Of a DNA stretch of 64,000 bases, positions 18,639 through 26,933 are shown piece by piece; the stretch's first letter is position 1; the number at the start of each line of letters is the position of its first letter. Below the pieces are notes generated by a model. The model saw only the letters and a list, made by a program, of their open reading frames with translations. It was not told the origin of the DNA and did no database searches. Origin of the DNA: Bdellovibrionales bacterium (GTDB taxonomy: Bacteria; Bdellovibrionota; Bdellovibrionia; Bdellovibrionales; Bdellovibrionaceae); contig JAFEAQ010000011.1 of NCBI GenBank assembly GCA_018266295.1, positions 781,626 to 845,625 on the forward strand, in the 5' to 3' direction. Made by a program: the position numbers and the translations under genes.

Positions 18639-19388
18639 ATGTCAAGAGCCGCCGAGTTTTTACTGACCCAATACAATCTTAGAAAAGATAAAAACAAACG
18701 TTTTTCACAAAGAGCCTTTGCCCGACTGATTGATCTCAATCCAGGCCGTGTGAATCACTATTTCTCCGGAGAGCGCCAAATTACCAAAAAAATGGCGCAG
18801 AAGATTTCTCAGAATCTCGGACTGGATGCCAAACAAGAAGCCTATTTCATTCATCTTTGTGAAATCGACATTGAGACAAAACGCAACCCAACGACCCGCC
18901 GTCTACAAGACGACGAACTCGCGCTCATCGTAGAGTGGCATCATTTCGCGATTCTATCCCTCATGTCGACGAAGGATTTTCAGTCAAATCCAGAGTGGAT
19001 CTCAGGGCGTCTGGGGATTCCGTTGGACCTGGTCTCTCCGTCGTTAGAACGCCTCGAGCGTATTGGACTAATCAAGAATCTTAACGGCAAGTACGTCAAA
19101 CAGCCTGGCTCTTTAACGACGACCGAAGATATTCCAAGCCAATTCTTGATGATGTCTCACCAAGATTCTCTCCGTCACATCATACATCACCTCCCAAACG
19201 TGGCCGTCGAAAAGCGCGATGTCAGCTCCATCACCTTGGCGATCGATGACCGCAAATTGCACGAGGCGAAAATGCTCATCCGCCAATTCCGCCGCCGATT
19301 GGCTACAATGTTAACTAAGGGCAAAAACAATCAGGTCTATACATTAAATATTCAATTATTTCCTCTTTCCAAGGAGCCCGTAAAATGA
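18639..19388 (+). CDS. TIGR02147 family regulator
   Basis: A 249-residue cytosolic protein of the TIGR02147 (DUF4423) family. The N terminus has a helix-turn-helix-like segment (RFSQRAFARLIDLNPGRVN, then a KKMAQKISQNLGL helix and EAYFIHLC), the middle contains a winged-helix-like part (RLGIPLDLVSPSLERLERIGLI), and the end has the family's beta strand with SITLAID. A TTG at 18615 is possible, but the ATG at 18639 gives the usual N terminus. The stop overlaps the start of the exported protein gene by four bases (ATGA), so the regulator and that protein are made together. DNA binding is a family inference. Confidence 0.85.
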   Translation: MSRAAEFLLTQYNLRKDKNKRFSQRAFARLIDLNPGRVNHYFSGERQITKKMAQKISQNLGLDAKQEAYFIHLCEIDIETKRNPTTRRLQDDELALIVEWHHFAILSLMSTKDFQSNPEWISGRLGIPLDLVSPSLERLERIGLIKNLNGKYVKQPGSLTTTEDIPSQFLMMSHQDSLRHIIHHLPNVAVEKRDVSSITLAIDDRKLHEAKMLIRQFRRRLATMLTKGKNNQVYTLNIQLFPLSKEPVK

Positions 19389-20677
19389 TGAAAGCCCTTA
19401 TCGCGATTCTACTATCGGCCTCTGTCAGTCACGCTGGTGGAGACTGGTATGAAAAAGGCAACGGCGGATTCATCATTTCTTGTCCAAATAAGCCAACTCA
19501 GCTTCTCGATCTCTACGAGCTTCAGTATCGATTCAGAGATATTTCCGGCCTCCACAATATGAGTTTAGATACGACAGAGTTTAAAACTCTGGATGACCGT
19601 TTTCATTACTTGCTGAAAAAAATCTCACGCCTGAATCCCAATCGATCCAGTCTCTATGAGGGCTGGTACGAGGATTTCAAGCAAGAGGCAGAATTTCTTC
19701 CGGGTATTCACTTAAACCCGATCGGTGACGTAGGTTTGGTGACTCCAGAGCCTGACTGTGATTTGCGACAAGTTGTTTTCCAGCGCGACCCTAGTATTTT
19801 GAGCCCTCATCGCTATACAATTGATTTGGATAGCTGGAACTCCTTGACTGTCATTGATCAAGCAGCTCTTCTGATTCATGAATTTTCTTACCGCGAGTTT
19901 GCCCAGCCACCTAACTCACACGCAACTTCGGAATCAGCACGCTATTTCAATGCTCTTGTGAATTCACAAGAGCTTATCAATATGTCGACCTCTCAATATC
20001 TAAGAACTTTGCAAATGCTGAACGTCGTGCGCGCCGACTATCTGAGTAATCCAGTGTTATTAGCGGTCAAAGACAGAACGACCAGCACCTGGTATCACTT
20101 CCCTCTTAAGTTTGACTCAGACGACAATCTCGCAAGTATTACGTACGAATCCAGTGCGACTCTAGTCCAAGCCGACGTCACCATATTTTCGACTTGCTCA
20201 ACAAGTAACAACGATCTTCTTGCGATGGGCGTAGCATATTACAACCCGCAAGGACTGATAATGAACCTGAGCGAAGTGCCAGATGGGATTCCTGGTTACA
20301 ACCGATGCATGGTGAATATCGATACCAAACGACAATTCCTTGCCCGAGCCCACAACCTCAATTTTAATTTTGATGGAAATCTTAGAATCAGCAGTGGAAC
20401 GTTTAAAATTAGCAACTACGGATTTTTCTCATACCCGCTCGTTCTCAAAAATCACAATTTTATTATCGGCTCTGACAGCATCAAAAATGTTCAGATTTCG
20501 GTTCAATACGATGCAAACCATGATATCGAATTCATCGACTACTGGGGAAAAGCCTGTCGAAATCCAAGCACAAGCGATGTTGTACTTAGCAACTGGGATG
20601 CAACCAAGACCCCAAGCACGTTCAGTGGACAAAATTTAGAGCAAGAGATTTTGGCTCTATCAGCCTGCCAAAACTAA
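19385..20677 (+). CDS. Exported protein of the GNGG / LLDLYE type
   Basis: A 430-residue protein with a short signal peptide (cleavage after SHA near residue 17). The mature N terminus reads GGDWYEKGNGGFIISC and then LLDLYE, a pattern I associate with a set of exported Bdellovibrio proteins. ALLIHEFSYREF near residue 160 resembles part of a zinc peptidase motif (HE, then a later E) but is not a full HExxH, so protease activity is unproven. The C-terminal half is beta-rich with cysteines at 271, 300, 397 and near the end. It overlaps the regulator gene by four bases and ends before a strong terminator. Confidence 0.75.
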   Translation: MMKALIAILLSASVSHAGGDWYEKGNGGFIISCPNKPTQLLDLYELQYRFRDISGLHNMSLDTTEFKTLDDRFHYLLKKISRLNPNRSSLYEGWYEDFKQEAEFLPGIHLNPIGDVGLVTPEPDCDLRQVVFQRDPSILSPHRYTIDLDSWNSLTVIDQAALLIHEFSYREFAQPPNSHATSESARYFNALVNSQELINMSTSQYLRTLQMLNVVRADYLSNPVLLAVKDRTTSTWYHFPLKFDSDDNLASITYESSATLVQADVTIFSTCSTSNNDLLAMGVAYYNPQGLIMNLSEVPDGIPGYNRCMVNIDTKRQFLARAHNLNFNFDGNLRISSGTFKISNYGFFSYPLVLKNHNFIIGSDSIKNVQISVQYDANHDIEFIDYWGKACRNPSTSDVVLSNWDATKTPSTFSGQNLEQEILALSACQN

Positions 20678-20692
20678 AAGGCAAAAAAACAA

Positions 20693-20719
20693 AAAACCCT
20701 CTGGTTCTCAGAGGGTTTT
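20693..20719. terminator. Strong bidirectional terminator
   Basis: AAAACCCTCTG and CAGAGGGTTTT form an eleven-base perfect stem with loop GTTCT, with A and T runs on the two sides. It serves the exported protein gene on the plus strand and the infA-tex operon on the minus strand. A second small hairpin, GGGCC/GGCCC, follows at 20731-20742. Confidence 0.9.
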
Positions 20720-20765
20720 AGCTCAGCTGAGGGCCAGCGGCCCTAAGCCTCTCCGCTATCGCGAA

Positions 20766-20858
20766 TTATTTACGGATCTTAGCTTTGTACATTCTCTTCT
20801 TAGTAGCAAGTCTCTTAGCTTTGTGACGAGCACTTTTGTTTTTCTTTTTAGCTGCCAT
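20766..20858 (-). CDS. 30-residue highly basic peptide, coupled to tex
   Basis: A 30-residue reading frame that is half Lys or Arg (15 of 30) plus one His, beginning MAAKKKNKSARH. The ATG is eight bases after the tex stop and the purine-rich AGGGGA overlaps that stop, which fits translational coupling. It ends before the terminator at 20693-20719, so it is the last gene of the infA-tex transcript. Composition suggests an RNA- or ribosome-binding peptide similar in style to tiny ribosomal proteins, but I do not recognise a family. Too short for standard gene-length cut-offs. Confidence 0.7.
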   Translation of the reverse strand: MAAKKKNKSARHKAKRLATKKRMYKAKIRK

Positions 20859-20866
20859 GTTGTCCC

Positions 20867-23263
20867 CTATTTTTTGTCGGTTACGTTAAGTAATGCTGCA
20901 AATGGATTATTAAATGGATTGCCGGCTGGTTTGCCGCCGCCTCCGCGCTGATCACGATCACCGCCACGGTCATGGCGAGGTTGATCACGGCGTGGACCAC
21001 CACCGCCATGCTGAGGTCTGCCACCACCAGGGCCGTCCCGACGAGGACCACCGCCTTGAGCTGACTTCGTATCACGAGGTGCTCTTTGTTCAGGTGTGTC
21101 TTCCATTCTCATCGTCAAAGAGATTTGATTTTTCTCTTTATCGACCTTCAGAACTTTTACACTCACCTGATCCCCTGGATTCACCACTTTACGAGGATCA
21201 TCGACGAACTTATTAGACAAAGCGCTGATATGAACCAAGCCATCTTGGTGAACACCAATATCAACGAAAGCACCGAAGTTCGTTACGTTCGTCACGATAC
21301 CCGGGCATATCATGCCCTCTTTAAGGTCTTTCACTTCAAAAATATCATCGCGGAATTGGAAAACCTTGAACGGATCACGTGGATCGCGACCCGGTTTCTC
21401 AAGCTCTTTCACGATATCATCAAACGTAAAATCACCGATCAATGCGGCCCATTTTGTTCTGAGAGCCAACAATTTCTTCGCGCCATCGCCGACCACATCA
21501 GGAATAGCAACGCCAAGCTCATGAACCATGTCGCGAACCGCAGTGTAACGCTCAGGATGGATGCCTGTATTATCAAGAACAACTTTACCACCATGAATTC
21601 TCAAAAACCCAGCAGCTTGTTCGTAAACTTTTGCAGAGAACTTAGGAACCTTCAAAAGCTCCGACCGGTCTGTGAACAAACCTTTCGTCTTTCTATGCTC
21701 AACGATATTATTCGCTAGCGCCGGACCGATACCAGACACAAATGACAGCAAGGCCGTTGAAGCCGTGTTCAAATCAACGCCGACATTATTCACGCAAGAC
21801 TCAACCACAGCTTCTAAAGATTTCTTCAATGAAGACTGATTCACGTCGTGCTGATACTGACCTACGCCGATCGATTTTGGATCGATCTTCACAAGCTCCG
21901 CCAAAGGATCCTGCAAACGGCGAGCAATCGAGATCGCACCTTTCACAGTGACGTCCAAATCGGGGAACTCTTGGCGAGCAACATCAGACGCAGAGTAAAC
22001 AGATGCGCCAGACTCATTCACCATGACAACTGGGATCGTTGACTTCAAATCTTTCAAAATTTTTCTCAAGAAGACTTCTGTCTCGCGACCAGCAGTTCCG
22101 TTGCCGACAGCAATCGCCTCGATTTGGATTTGCTTCAAAACTTCTTTGAAAAGAACTTTCGCTTTTTCTTCAGCATTATCGCCCAAAGTATAAAGCACGG
22201 TGTGAGAAATGAAATTACCGCCCTTATCAATCAAGGCCACCTTACAGCCCGTACGCAAACCAGGGTCAACACCCAAGATGCACTTCGGACCGTACGGAGA
22301 AGCCAACAACAGCTTACGAACGTTCTCAGCGAAAACCTTGATCGCATCTTCGTCGCCTTTTTCTTTCAATAAACGATGAATTTCGTTCACCACAGAAGGA
22401 ACAACGTAAACGTTCATCGCCAAACGCGCGCACTGGGACAAGAAATCACCAATCGCGTTGTCAGGATTTTTAGTCGCATAGGAAACGAAAGTTTTCAGAA
22501 GTGCTTCTTCATCACCTTTCACGTCGACAGAAAGCTCTTCTTCCTGCCAGCCACGTCTCATCGCCATGTACCGATGTGAGCTCTTAGATTCGAGCAAGCT
22601 CTTCACCGGCTCTTCGAACTCTTTGTACATTTCAAATTTTGAGTGTGGTTTAAAGCCTTTCGCTGCTTTCGCAATCACGCGGCCTTTTTCCATGTAGTTC
22701 GTGCTGACGATCTTGCGAAGATCCGCATCGTTGGCAATTTTATCAACGATGATATCTTGAGCGCCTTTAAGCGCTTCTTCGTAAGTCACGATTTTCGCCG
22801 TTGGATTGAGGAAGTTCTTCGCCTTCATCTCCATCGTCTCGGTGTCTTTCAACAGACCGTGGCCCATGTCCCAAATCCAGTTTGCCAAAGGCTCGAGCCC
22901 CGCTTCGCGCGCAATCGTCGCTTTGGTCTTTTTCTTTTTCTTGAATGGCTTGTAGATCTCCTCGAGCTCGCCAAGATCCCAAGAAAGATCGATACGTTTC
23001 TTAACTTCGGCCGTCAGATTATTCTGCTCGCCGATTTCTTTAATCAAGAACGCTTTACGCTTAACGATTTCATTGTAAGTTTCGTGCCCCTCGATCACCG
23101 CACGGATTTGAACCTCATCGAGGTTGCCAGTTTTCTCTTTGCGATAACGGGCGATGAAAGGGACGGTCGCACCTTCGGCAGCAAGTTCAATAACTGCTGC
23201 TGCAGATTTTGCGGGAACCGTTGGGACAATACGAGTTAAATAACTCTGAAGAGCTTGATCCAT
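20867..23263 (-). CDS. tex: Tex transcription accessory RNA-binding protein
   Basis: A 798-residue Tex protein. Order: N-terminal helical region with VPFIARYRKEKTGNLDEVQIR (Tex signature, residues 34-54), a YqgF/RNase H-like domain (LGVDPGLRTGCKVALID near 330), helix-hairpin-helix repeats (SFVSGIGPALANNIVEHR near 510), and an S1 RNA-binding domain near 655-725. The C-terminal tail of about 60 residues is rich in Gly, Arg and Asp in RGG-like repeats. Tex proteins bind structured nucleic acid and affect transcription; exact role here unknown. Cotranscribed with infA upstream and the basic peptide downstream. Confidence 0.95.
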   Translation of the reverse strand: MDQALQSYLTRIVPTVPAKSAAAVIELAAEGATVPFIARYRKEKTGNLDEVQIRAVIEGHETYNEIVKRKAFLIKEIGEQNNLTAEVKKRIDLSWDLGELEEIYKPFKKKKKTKATIAREAGLEPLANWIWDMGHGLLKDTETMEMKAKNFLNPTAKIVTYEEALKGAQDIIVDKIANDADLRKIVSTNYMEKGRVIAKAAKGFKPHSKFEMYKEFEEPVKSLLESKSSHRYMAMRRGWQEEELSVDVKGDEEALLKTFVSYATKNPDNAIGDFLSQCARLAMNVYVVPSVVNEIHRLLKEKGDEDAIKVFAENVRKLLLASPYGPKCILGVDPGLRTGCKVALIDKGGNFISHTVLYTLGDNAEEKAKVLFKEVLKQIQIEAIAVGNGTAGRETEVFLRKILKDLKSTIPVVMVNESGASVYSASDVARQEFPDLDVTVKGAISIARRLQDPLAELVKIDPKSIGVGQYQHDVNQSSLKKSLEAVVESCVNNVGVDLNTASTALLSFVSGIGPALANNIVEHRKTKGLFTDRSELLKVPKFSAKVYEQAAGFLRIHGGKVVLDNTGIHPERYTAVRDMVHELGVAIPDVVGDGAKKLLALRTKWAALIGDFTFDDIVKELEKPGRDPRDPFKVFQFRDDIFEVKDLKEGMICPGIVTNVTNFGAFVDIGVHQDGLVHISALSNKFVDDPRKVVNPGDQVSVKVLKVDKEKNQISLTMRMEDTPEQRAPRDTKSAQGGGPRRDGPGGGRPQHGGGGPRRDQPRHDRGGDRDQRGGGGKPAGNPFNNPFAALLNVTDKK

Positions 23264-23305
23264 AATACCTCTATTTTGATGAACGAATGAGAGAGATCAA
23301 ATGAA

Positions 23306-23524
23306 TTATTTGTGACGGTACATGATAAGGCCATGGGTTGGATCGTATGGGGAAACTCCCACAGTCACGCGGTCACCAACCACAACACGGATATTGAATC
23401 GGCGCATTTTACCGCACAACTTTGCAGCAATTTCCACATTGTTGTCCAATTGAACCTTATAGATACCCCCAGCGAGGGCATCTATAACCTTACCATCTAA
23501 TTGAGCTAAATCTTCTTTTGCCAT
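23306..23524 (-). CDS. infA: Translation initiation factor IF-1
   Basis: A 72-residue S1-like OB-fold protein, starting MAKED, that binds the A site of the 30S subunit. Motifs: GKVIDALAGGIYKVQL, LCGKMRRFNIRVVVGDRVTVGVSPYD. The ATG at 23524 is preceded closely by GAGGAG; a TTG three codons upstream lacks a ribosome binding site. Placed just upstream of tex, 42 bases away. Confidence 0.96.
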   Translation of the reverse strand: MAKEDLAQLDGKVIDALAGGIYKVQLDNNVEIAAKLCGKMRRFNIRVVVGDRVTVGVSPYDPTHGLIMYRHK

Positions 23525-23576
23525 GCTCCTCAATATTTAGGTGAGATTTGGAGGCTAAGCAATAAAATTTTCATGG

Positions 23577-24122
23577 CTACGACTTATAGTTACTGATGAG
23601 CATCTTAATCCCCTGCTCAAACAGCACTTCCAAGCGATCATTTTCATTCGACAATACATATCCCCAACCCAAAACCTTGTGTTGAATCGGTTTATTGGCT
23701 TCGAATTGAGCAGACATGTTATAAACCTGAGGTTTTTCAGACTTATATTTCTGATAAAGATCGGCCCAGCGAACTTGGCCCTCAGCCACCGCGAGTCTTT
23801 CAGCTTTTGCTTTTTTAGTTTCTTTAGGAACCTTTTCAGCTTTCGGCTCTTTTGCAGGCTTGGCTGGTTTTTCTTCCTCAACCGGTGCCGCTTTTACTGG
23901 AGCAACTGCCTTCGGAGCTTTCGGAGCCTTCTCAGCTTTTTCCGCCTTCACGGGCTTCGCAGCCGCAGCAGGTTTTGCCTTCGTAGGAGCCGGAGCGGGC
24001 TTTCCAGCCGCCTTAGCAGGAGCTTTCGCTGCTGGTTTTGCTGCAGCTTTCGCAACAGGTGTTTTAGCCTTTGCTTTTGCAGCAGGCTTTGCAGTTTCTT
24101 TTTTGGCAGCTTTCTTTGCCAT
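23577..24122 (-). CDS. Lys/Ala/Pro-rich tail protein with a conserved C-terminal domain
   Basis: A 181-residue protein. Residues 1-105 are almost purely Lys, Ala, Pro, Glu and Val, similar to histone H1-like tails, and could bind nucleic acid non-specifically. The last 70 residues form an ordinary domain (VRWADLYQKYKSEKPQVYN, then QHKVLGWGYVL and LEVLFEQGIKMLISNYK). I do not recognise this domain. The repetitive tail resembles the leader of the gene at 1-179. Cytosolic, no signal peptide. The gene lies between infA and lpxD on the minus strand. Confidence 0.75.
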   Translation of the reverse strand: MAKKAAKKETAKPAAKAKAKTPVAKAAAKPAAKAPAKAAGKPAPAPTKAKPAAAAKPVKAEKAEKAPKAPKAVAPVKAAPVEEEKPAKPAKEPKAEKVPKETKKAKAERLAVAEGQVRWADLYQKYKSEKPQVYNMSAQFEANKPIQHKVLGWGYVLSNENDRLEVLFEQGIKMLISNYKS

Positions 24123-24266
24123 CGAAAATGCCCTCCCTTTTTTCTCAAGAAGATCTACGAATGGTCAAAATACCTTAACATAAGCACACTTATACTACTT
24201 CCCCGTCCCTTGACATCAAAAAAATAATAGGATTCTCTTGTGCAAGGCATCACCAAAGAGGTGTTT

Positions 24267-25310
24267 ATGATTAGCGCGGCAAAAATTCACGAAATTCCAG
24301 GCGGAGTTCTCACCTACGTTCAAGGTCCTCTCGGAGCGAAGGTTCTCAAAATCCTTCCACCAGAACAATCGAACGCTGAGTGTTTAGTCTTCGTCGGCAA
24401 GCAAGATCAACTGGAGCTCGCATTAAAGCAAAATGCCTCCATCATCATTGCCCACAAAAGCCTCAAAATTCCCGAGAAAGCCCACGCGTGCTTCTTTACG
24501 ACACCCAATATCCAGTTGGGAATGGCGACGGTGGGACCTTTGTTTGACAAGAAGATCCAACGTTTCCAGCAAGAGGAGCACATTCACCCACGTGCCTGCG
24601 TTCATCCAACCGCGAAGCTTGGCAAAAACGTCATCGTCGGTCCTTGTGCGGTCATCGGTGCCGAGGTTCACATTGGCGACAACAGCATCATCGGCGCCAA
24701 TTCCGTGATCGAGTCCCACGCCCACATTGGTCACAACACCATCATCCATCCGATTGCTTTTATCGGAGCGTACTGTGAAATTGGTTCGTTCTGCGAAATC
24801 CACCCACAGGTCACCATCGGTGCCGACGGCTTCGGCTTCGTCCCGCTTAAAGACTCCCATCCGGTGAAAATTCCGCAGATCGGCATTGTGGTGATCGAAG
24901 ATCACGTCGAAATTGGCGCGGGCACAACAGTGGACCGTGCAGCTCTCACTGAGACTCGCATTCGCGCCGGAGCAAAACTCGATAAACAATGCCACATCGC
25001 TCACAATTGTGATGTCGGCAGCAACAGCTTGATCGCCGGCGGCTTCATGACCGCAGGTTCAAGTAAATTGGGCAAGAACTTTATGGCTGGCGGCAACGCA
25101 GTAGTTTCAGATCACGTGACTATCGCGGACAATGTGATGATCGCGGGGCTCTCGGGCGTCACAAATGATGTTACCGAGGCAGGTCAATATGGTGGCTATC
25201 CTTTACAACCTCTGAAAGATTCACTAAAAACTTTGGCAAGTTCGGTTCATCTCACGAACATGCGAAAGCAATTGAGCCGGATTATCAAACACCTGAATCT
25301 CGAAGATTAA
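24267..25310 (+). CDS. lpxD: UDP-3-O-acylglucosamine N-acyltransferase
   Basis: A 347-residue LpxD, which adds the second acyl chain in lipid A synthesis. The N-terminal nucleotide-binding domain is followed by hexapeptide repeats (left-handed beta-helix) such as IHPRACVHPTAKLGKNVIVG and VHIGDNSIIGANSVIE, and the catalytic histidine in CHIAHNCDVG. The C terminus is helical. GAGGTG precedes the ATG at 24267; the GTG at 24240 is less likely. It proves a lipid A-making outer membrane. Next gene is 22 bases away. Confidence 0.95.
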   Translation: MISAAKIHEIPGGVLTYVQGPLGAKVLKILPPEQSNAECLVFVGKQDQLELALKQNASIIIAHKSLKIPEKAHACFFTTPNIQLGMATVGPLFDKKIQRFQQEEHIHPRACVHPTAKLGKNVIVGPCAVIGAEVHIGDNSIIGANSVIESHAHIGHNTIIHPIAFIGAYCEIGSFCEIHPQVTIGADGFGFVPLKDSHPVKIPQIGIVVIEDHVEIGAGTTVDRAALTETRIRAGAKLDKQCHIAHNCDVGSNSLIAGGFMTAGSSKLGKNFMAGGNAVVSDHVTIADNVMIAGLSGVTNDVTEAGQYGGYPLQPLKDSLKTLASSVHLTNMRKQLSRIIKHLNLED

Positions 25311-25332
25311 AATTCTTCAGGAGGAGTCAACC

Positions 25333-25698
25333 ATGTCCTATGAGTTCTACAAAGTTCTCCATCTCTGCGGCCTCATGCTTTTGTTTTTCGGTTTAAGCTC
25401 AGCATTGACCTTGAAAATGGCCGGCGTGCAATTCACCGGCAGCGTAAAGAAAATGGCTTTCATTACTCATGGCGTGGGTTTGTTGATCATGCTCGTTGGC
25501 GGCTTCGGTTTGCTTGCACGCATGGGCTTCATGGGCAATATGCCGAACTGGGCTATCGCCAAACTTGGCATCTGGGTTCTTTTGGGCGGAGCGATTGCTT
25601 TGGCTAAAAGAAAAGGCCAGATGGGCTGGCCTTTGATGGTTCTTTTTGTTGCTTTGGGCACAACCGCTGCATGGTTGGCCGTTACAAAGCCTTTCTAG
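25333..25698 (+). CDS. Four-helix membrane protein of unknown function
   Basis: A 121-residue inner-membrane protein with four hydrophobic helices (about 7-27, 40-62, 70-88, 96-115). Histidines at residue 10 and in the second helix (THGVG) could ligand heme, as in small CopD-like proteins, but this is speculation. CAGGAGGAG precedes the ATG. It follows lpxD by 22 bases and is probably cotranscribed. Its stop overlaps by four bases (CTAG) with that of the convergent lipoprotein gene. Confidence 0.75.
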   Translation: MSYEFYKVLHLCGLMLLFFGLSSALTLKMAGVQFTGSVKKMAFITHGVGLLIMLVGGFGLLARMGFMGNMPNWAIAKLGIWVLLGGAIALAKRKGQMGWPLMVLFVALGTTAAWLAVTKPF

Positions 25699-26933
25699 TC
25701 TGCAGGAATATACTTCAGATTAAAGCGCGCCAGTTCCGACTGGCGCTCAGTATCGATATCGTAGCGAACTCCATATCCTAGAGCTCGTGGAAACAAAGCG
25801 AAGATAAAATCATCTGCAATCTCCACCTGTGTATCATTCGCAACATTCATTTCATGAGTTGCAACCACATTATCGAAATCATATCTTACAAAGTGACGGT
25901 TCTTCTTCGATGCATCGACATCGTTAAAGAAGAAATAGTCTGTGCGCTCTGTCGTGTCGACGAATGACCACGTGTTCTTCGTCAAATCCAAGTTCGAGCT
26001 CAAAAGATAATTCATCTCCAGCTTGCCGACGTTTGTGTAGAACGTCTTTACTTGAATCGCAGAGTTCTTTGCGTACGCCACTTTTACGACCGCTCCGGTT
26101 TGCATCACCACATGCGGATCATTGAACTTCGAAAGCTTCGTGACTGAGTCCTGAATATCATAACTTGAAACAATCGTCTTGGAGGTCAAATCCAGCAACG
26201 CAATTTTTCCGTAAGCTCTGAGCATCACTTGGCTTGGGGTCTTCGGGAGGGGCGCCAACCATTTGATGTCATTCAAGCCTGTTGCAATCGGTGTACTTGC
26301 AACCCAGCTATGGGCATCCATGCTAGCCTCAGGATCTGTGACAACCACAGAACCATCACTCAATGCTAAGATTAGCTTGCCATCAGCGTTCAAATCACCG
26401 GAAGCAATGGTGCCACCGTTTGCAATAGAGGCTCCACCAACCCATTTCTTAACAACTTCCCCGTTAGCATCTAGCTTCATCATCCCAACAGTCATCAAAT
26501 CATCATAAACAATGACAAGACTCTTGCTGGGCAAAAAGGCCGCAGATACCGGCTTACCCAAGAACTTAATCGGATTGTGATTCGCCTGATTATAGCGATT
26601 GAAAATGGAGATGCCTTTTTCAGAAAGATCGACAATGTAGTTTCCAGCGTTGCCATACAAAACATAGTGAGGAATTTCAGGATTACGCACTTCGAAGGAG
26701 CGAACGTGCTTCATCTCCGTCAGATCGAACTGATGAATACGGCGAACTTTTTTATCAAAAATCACCAAGTTCTGGGACTGGCCTTCATCTGGGGTCGTCA
26801 ACGCAGCGATATCTTTTGTCAGGTTACCGACATAATAATCACGGTCATCACCGAGACCCGAGTTAACCCCGCAGCCCACAAGACCTGCGCAATAGATAAA
26901 TCCTAAGATGGCAAATAATTTTTTAGAATCCAT
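25695..26933 (-). CDS. Lipoprotein with probable beta-propeller
   Basis: A 412-residue protein with a lipobox LVGC (Cys 21), then repeated beta-strand units with Asp/Gly turns (for instance VIFDKKVRRIHQFDL, GISIFNRYN, MMKLDANGEVVKKW, VVVTDPEAS) suggestive of a beta-propeller. Envelope-anchored. Its start overlaps the end of the upstream barrel/peptidase gene by 11 bases, making it the third gene of a regulator-exported protein-lipoprotein operon. Function unknown; likely partner of its neighbours. Confidence 0.78.
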   Translation of the reverse strand: MDSKKLFAILGFIYCAGLVGCGVNSGLGDDRDYYVGNLTKDIAALTTPDEGQSQNLVIFDKKVRRIHQFDLTEMKHVRSFEVRNPEIPHYVLYGNAGNYIVDLSEKGISIFNRYNQANHNPIKFLGKPVSAAFLPSKSLVIVYDDLMTVGMMKLDANGEVVKKWVGGASIANGGTIASGDLNADGKLILALSDGSVVVTDPEASMDAHSWVASTPIATGLNDIKWLAPLPKTPSQVMLRAYGKIALLDLTSKTIVSSYDIQDSVTKLSKFNDPHVVMQTGAVVKVAYAKNSAIQVKTFYTNVGKLEMNYLLSSNLDLTKNTWSFVDTTERTDYFFFNDVDASKKNRHFVRYDFDNVVATHEMNVANDTQVEIADDFIFALFPRALGYGVRYDIDTERQSELARFNLKYIPAD

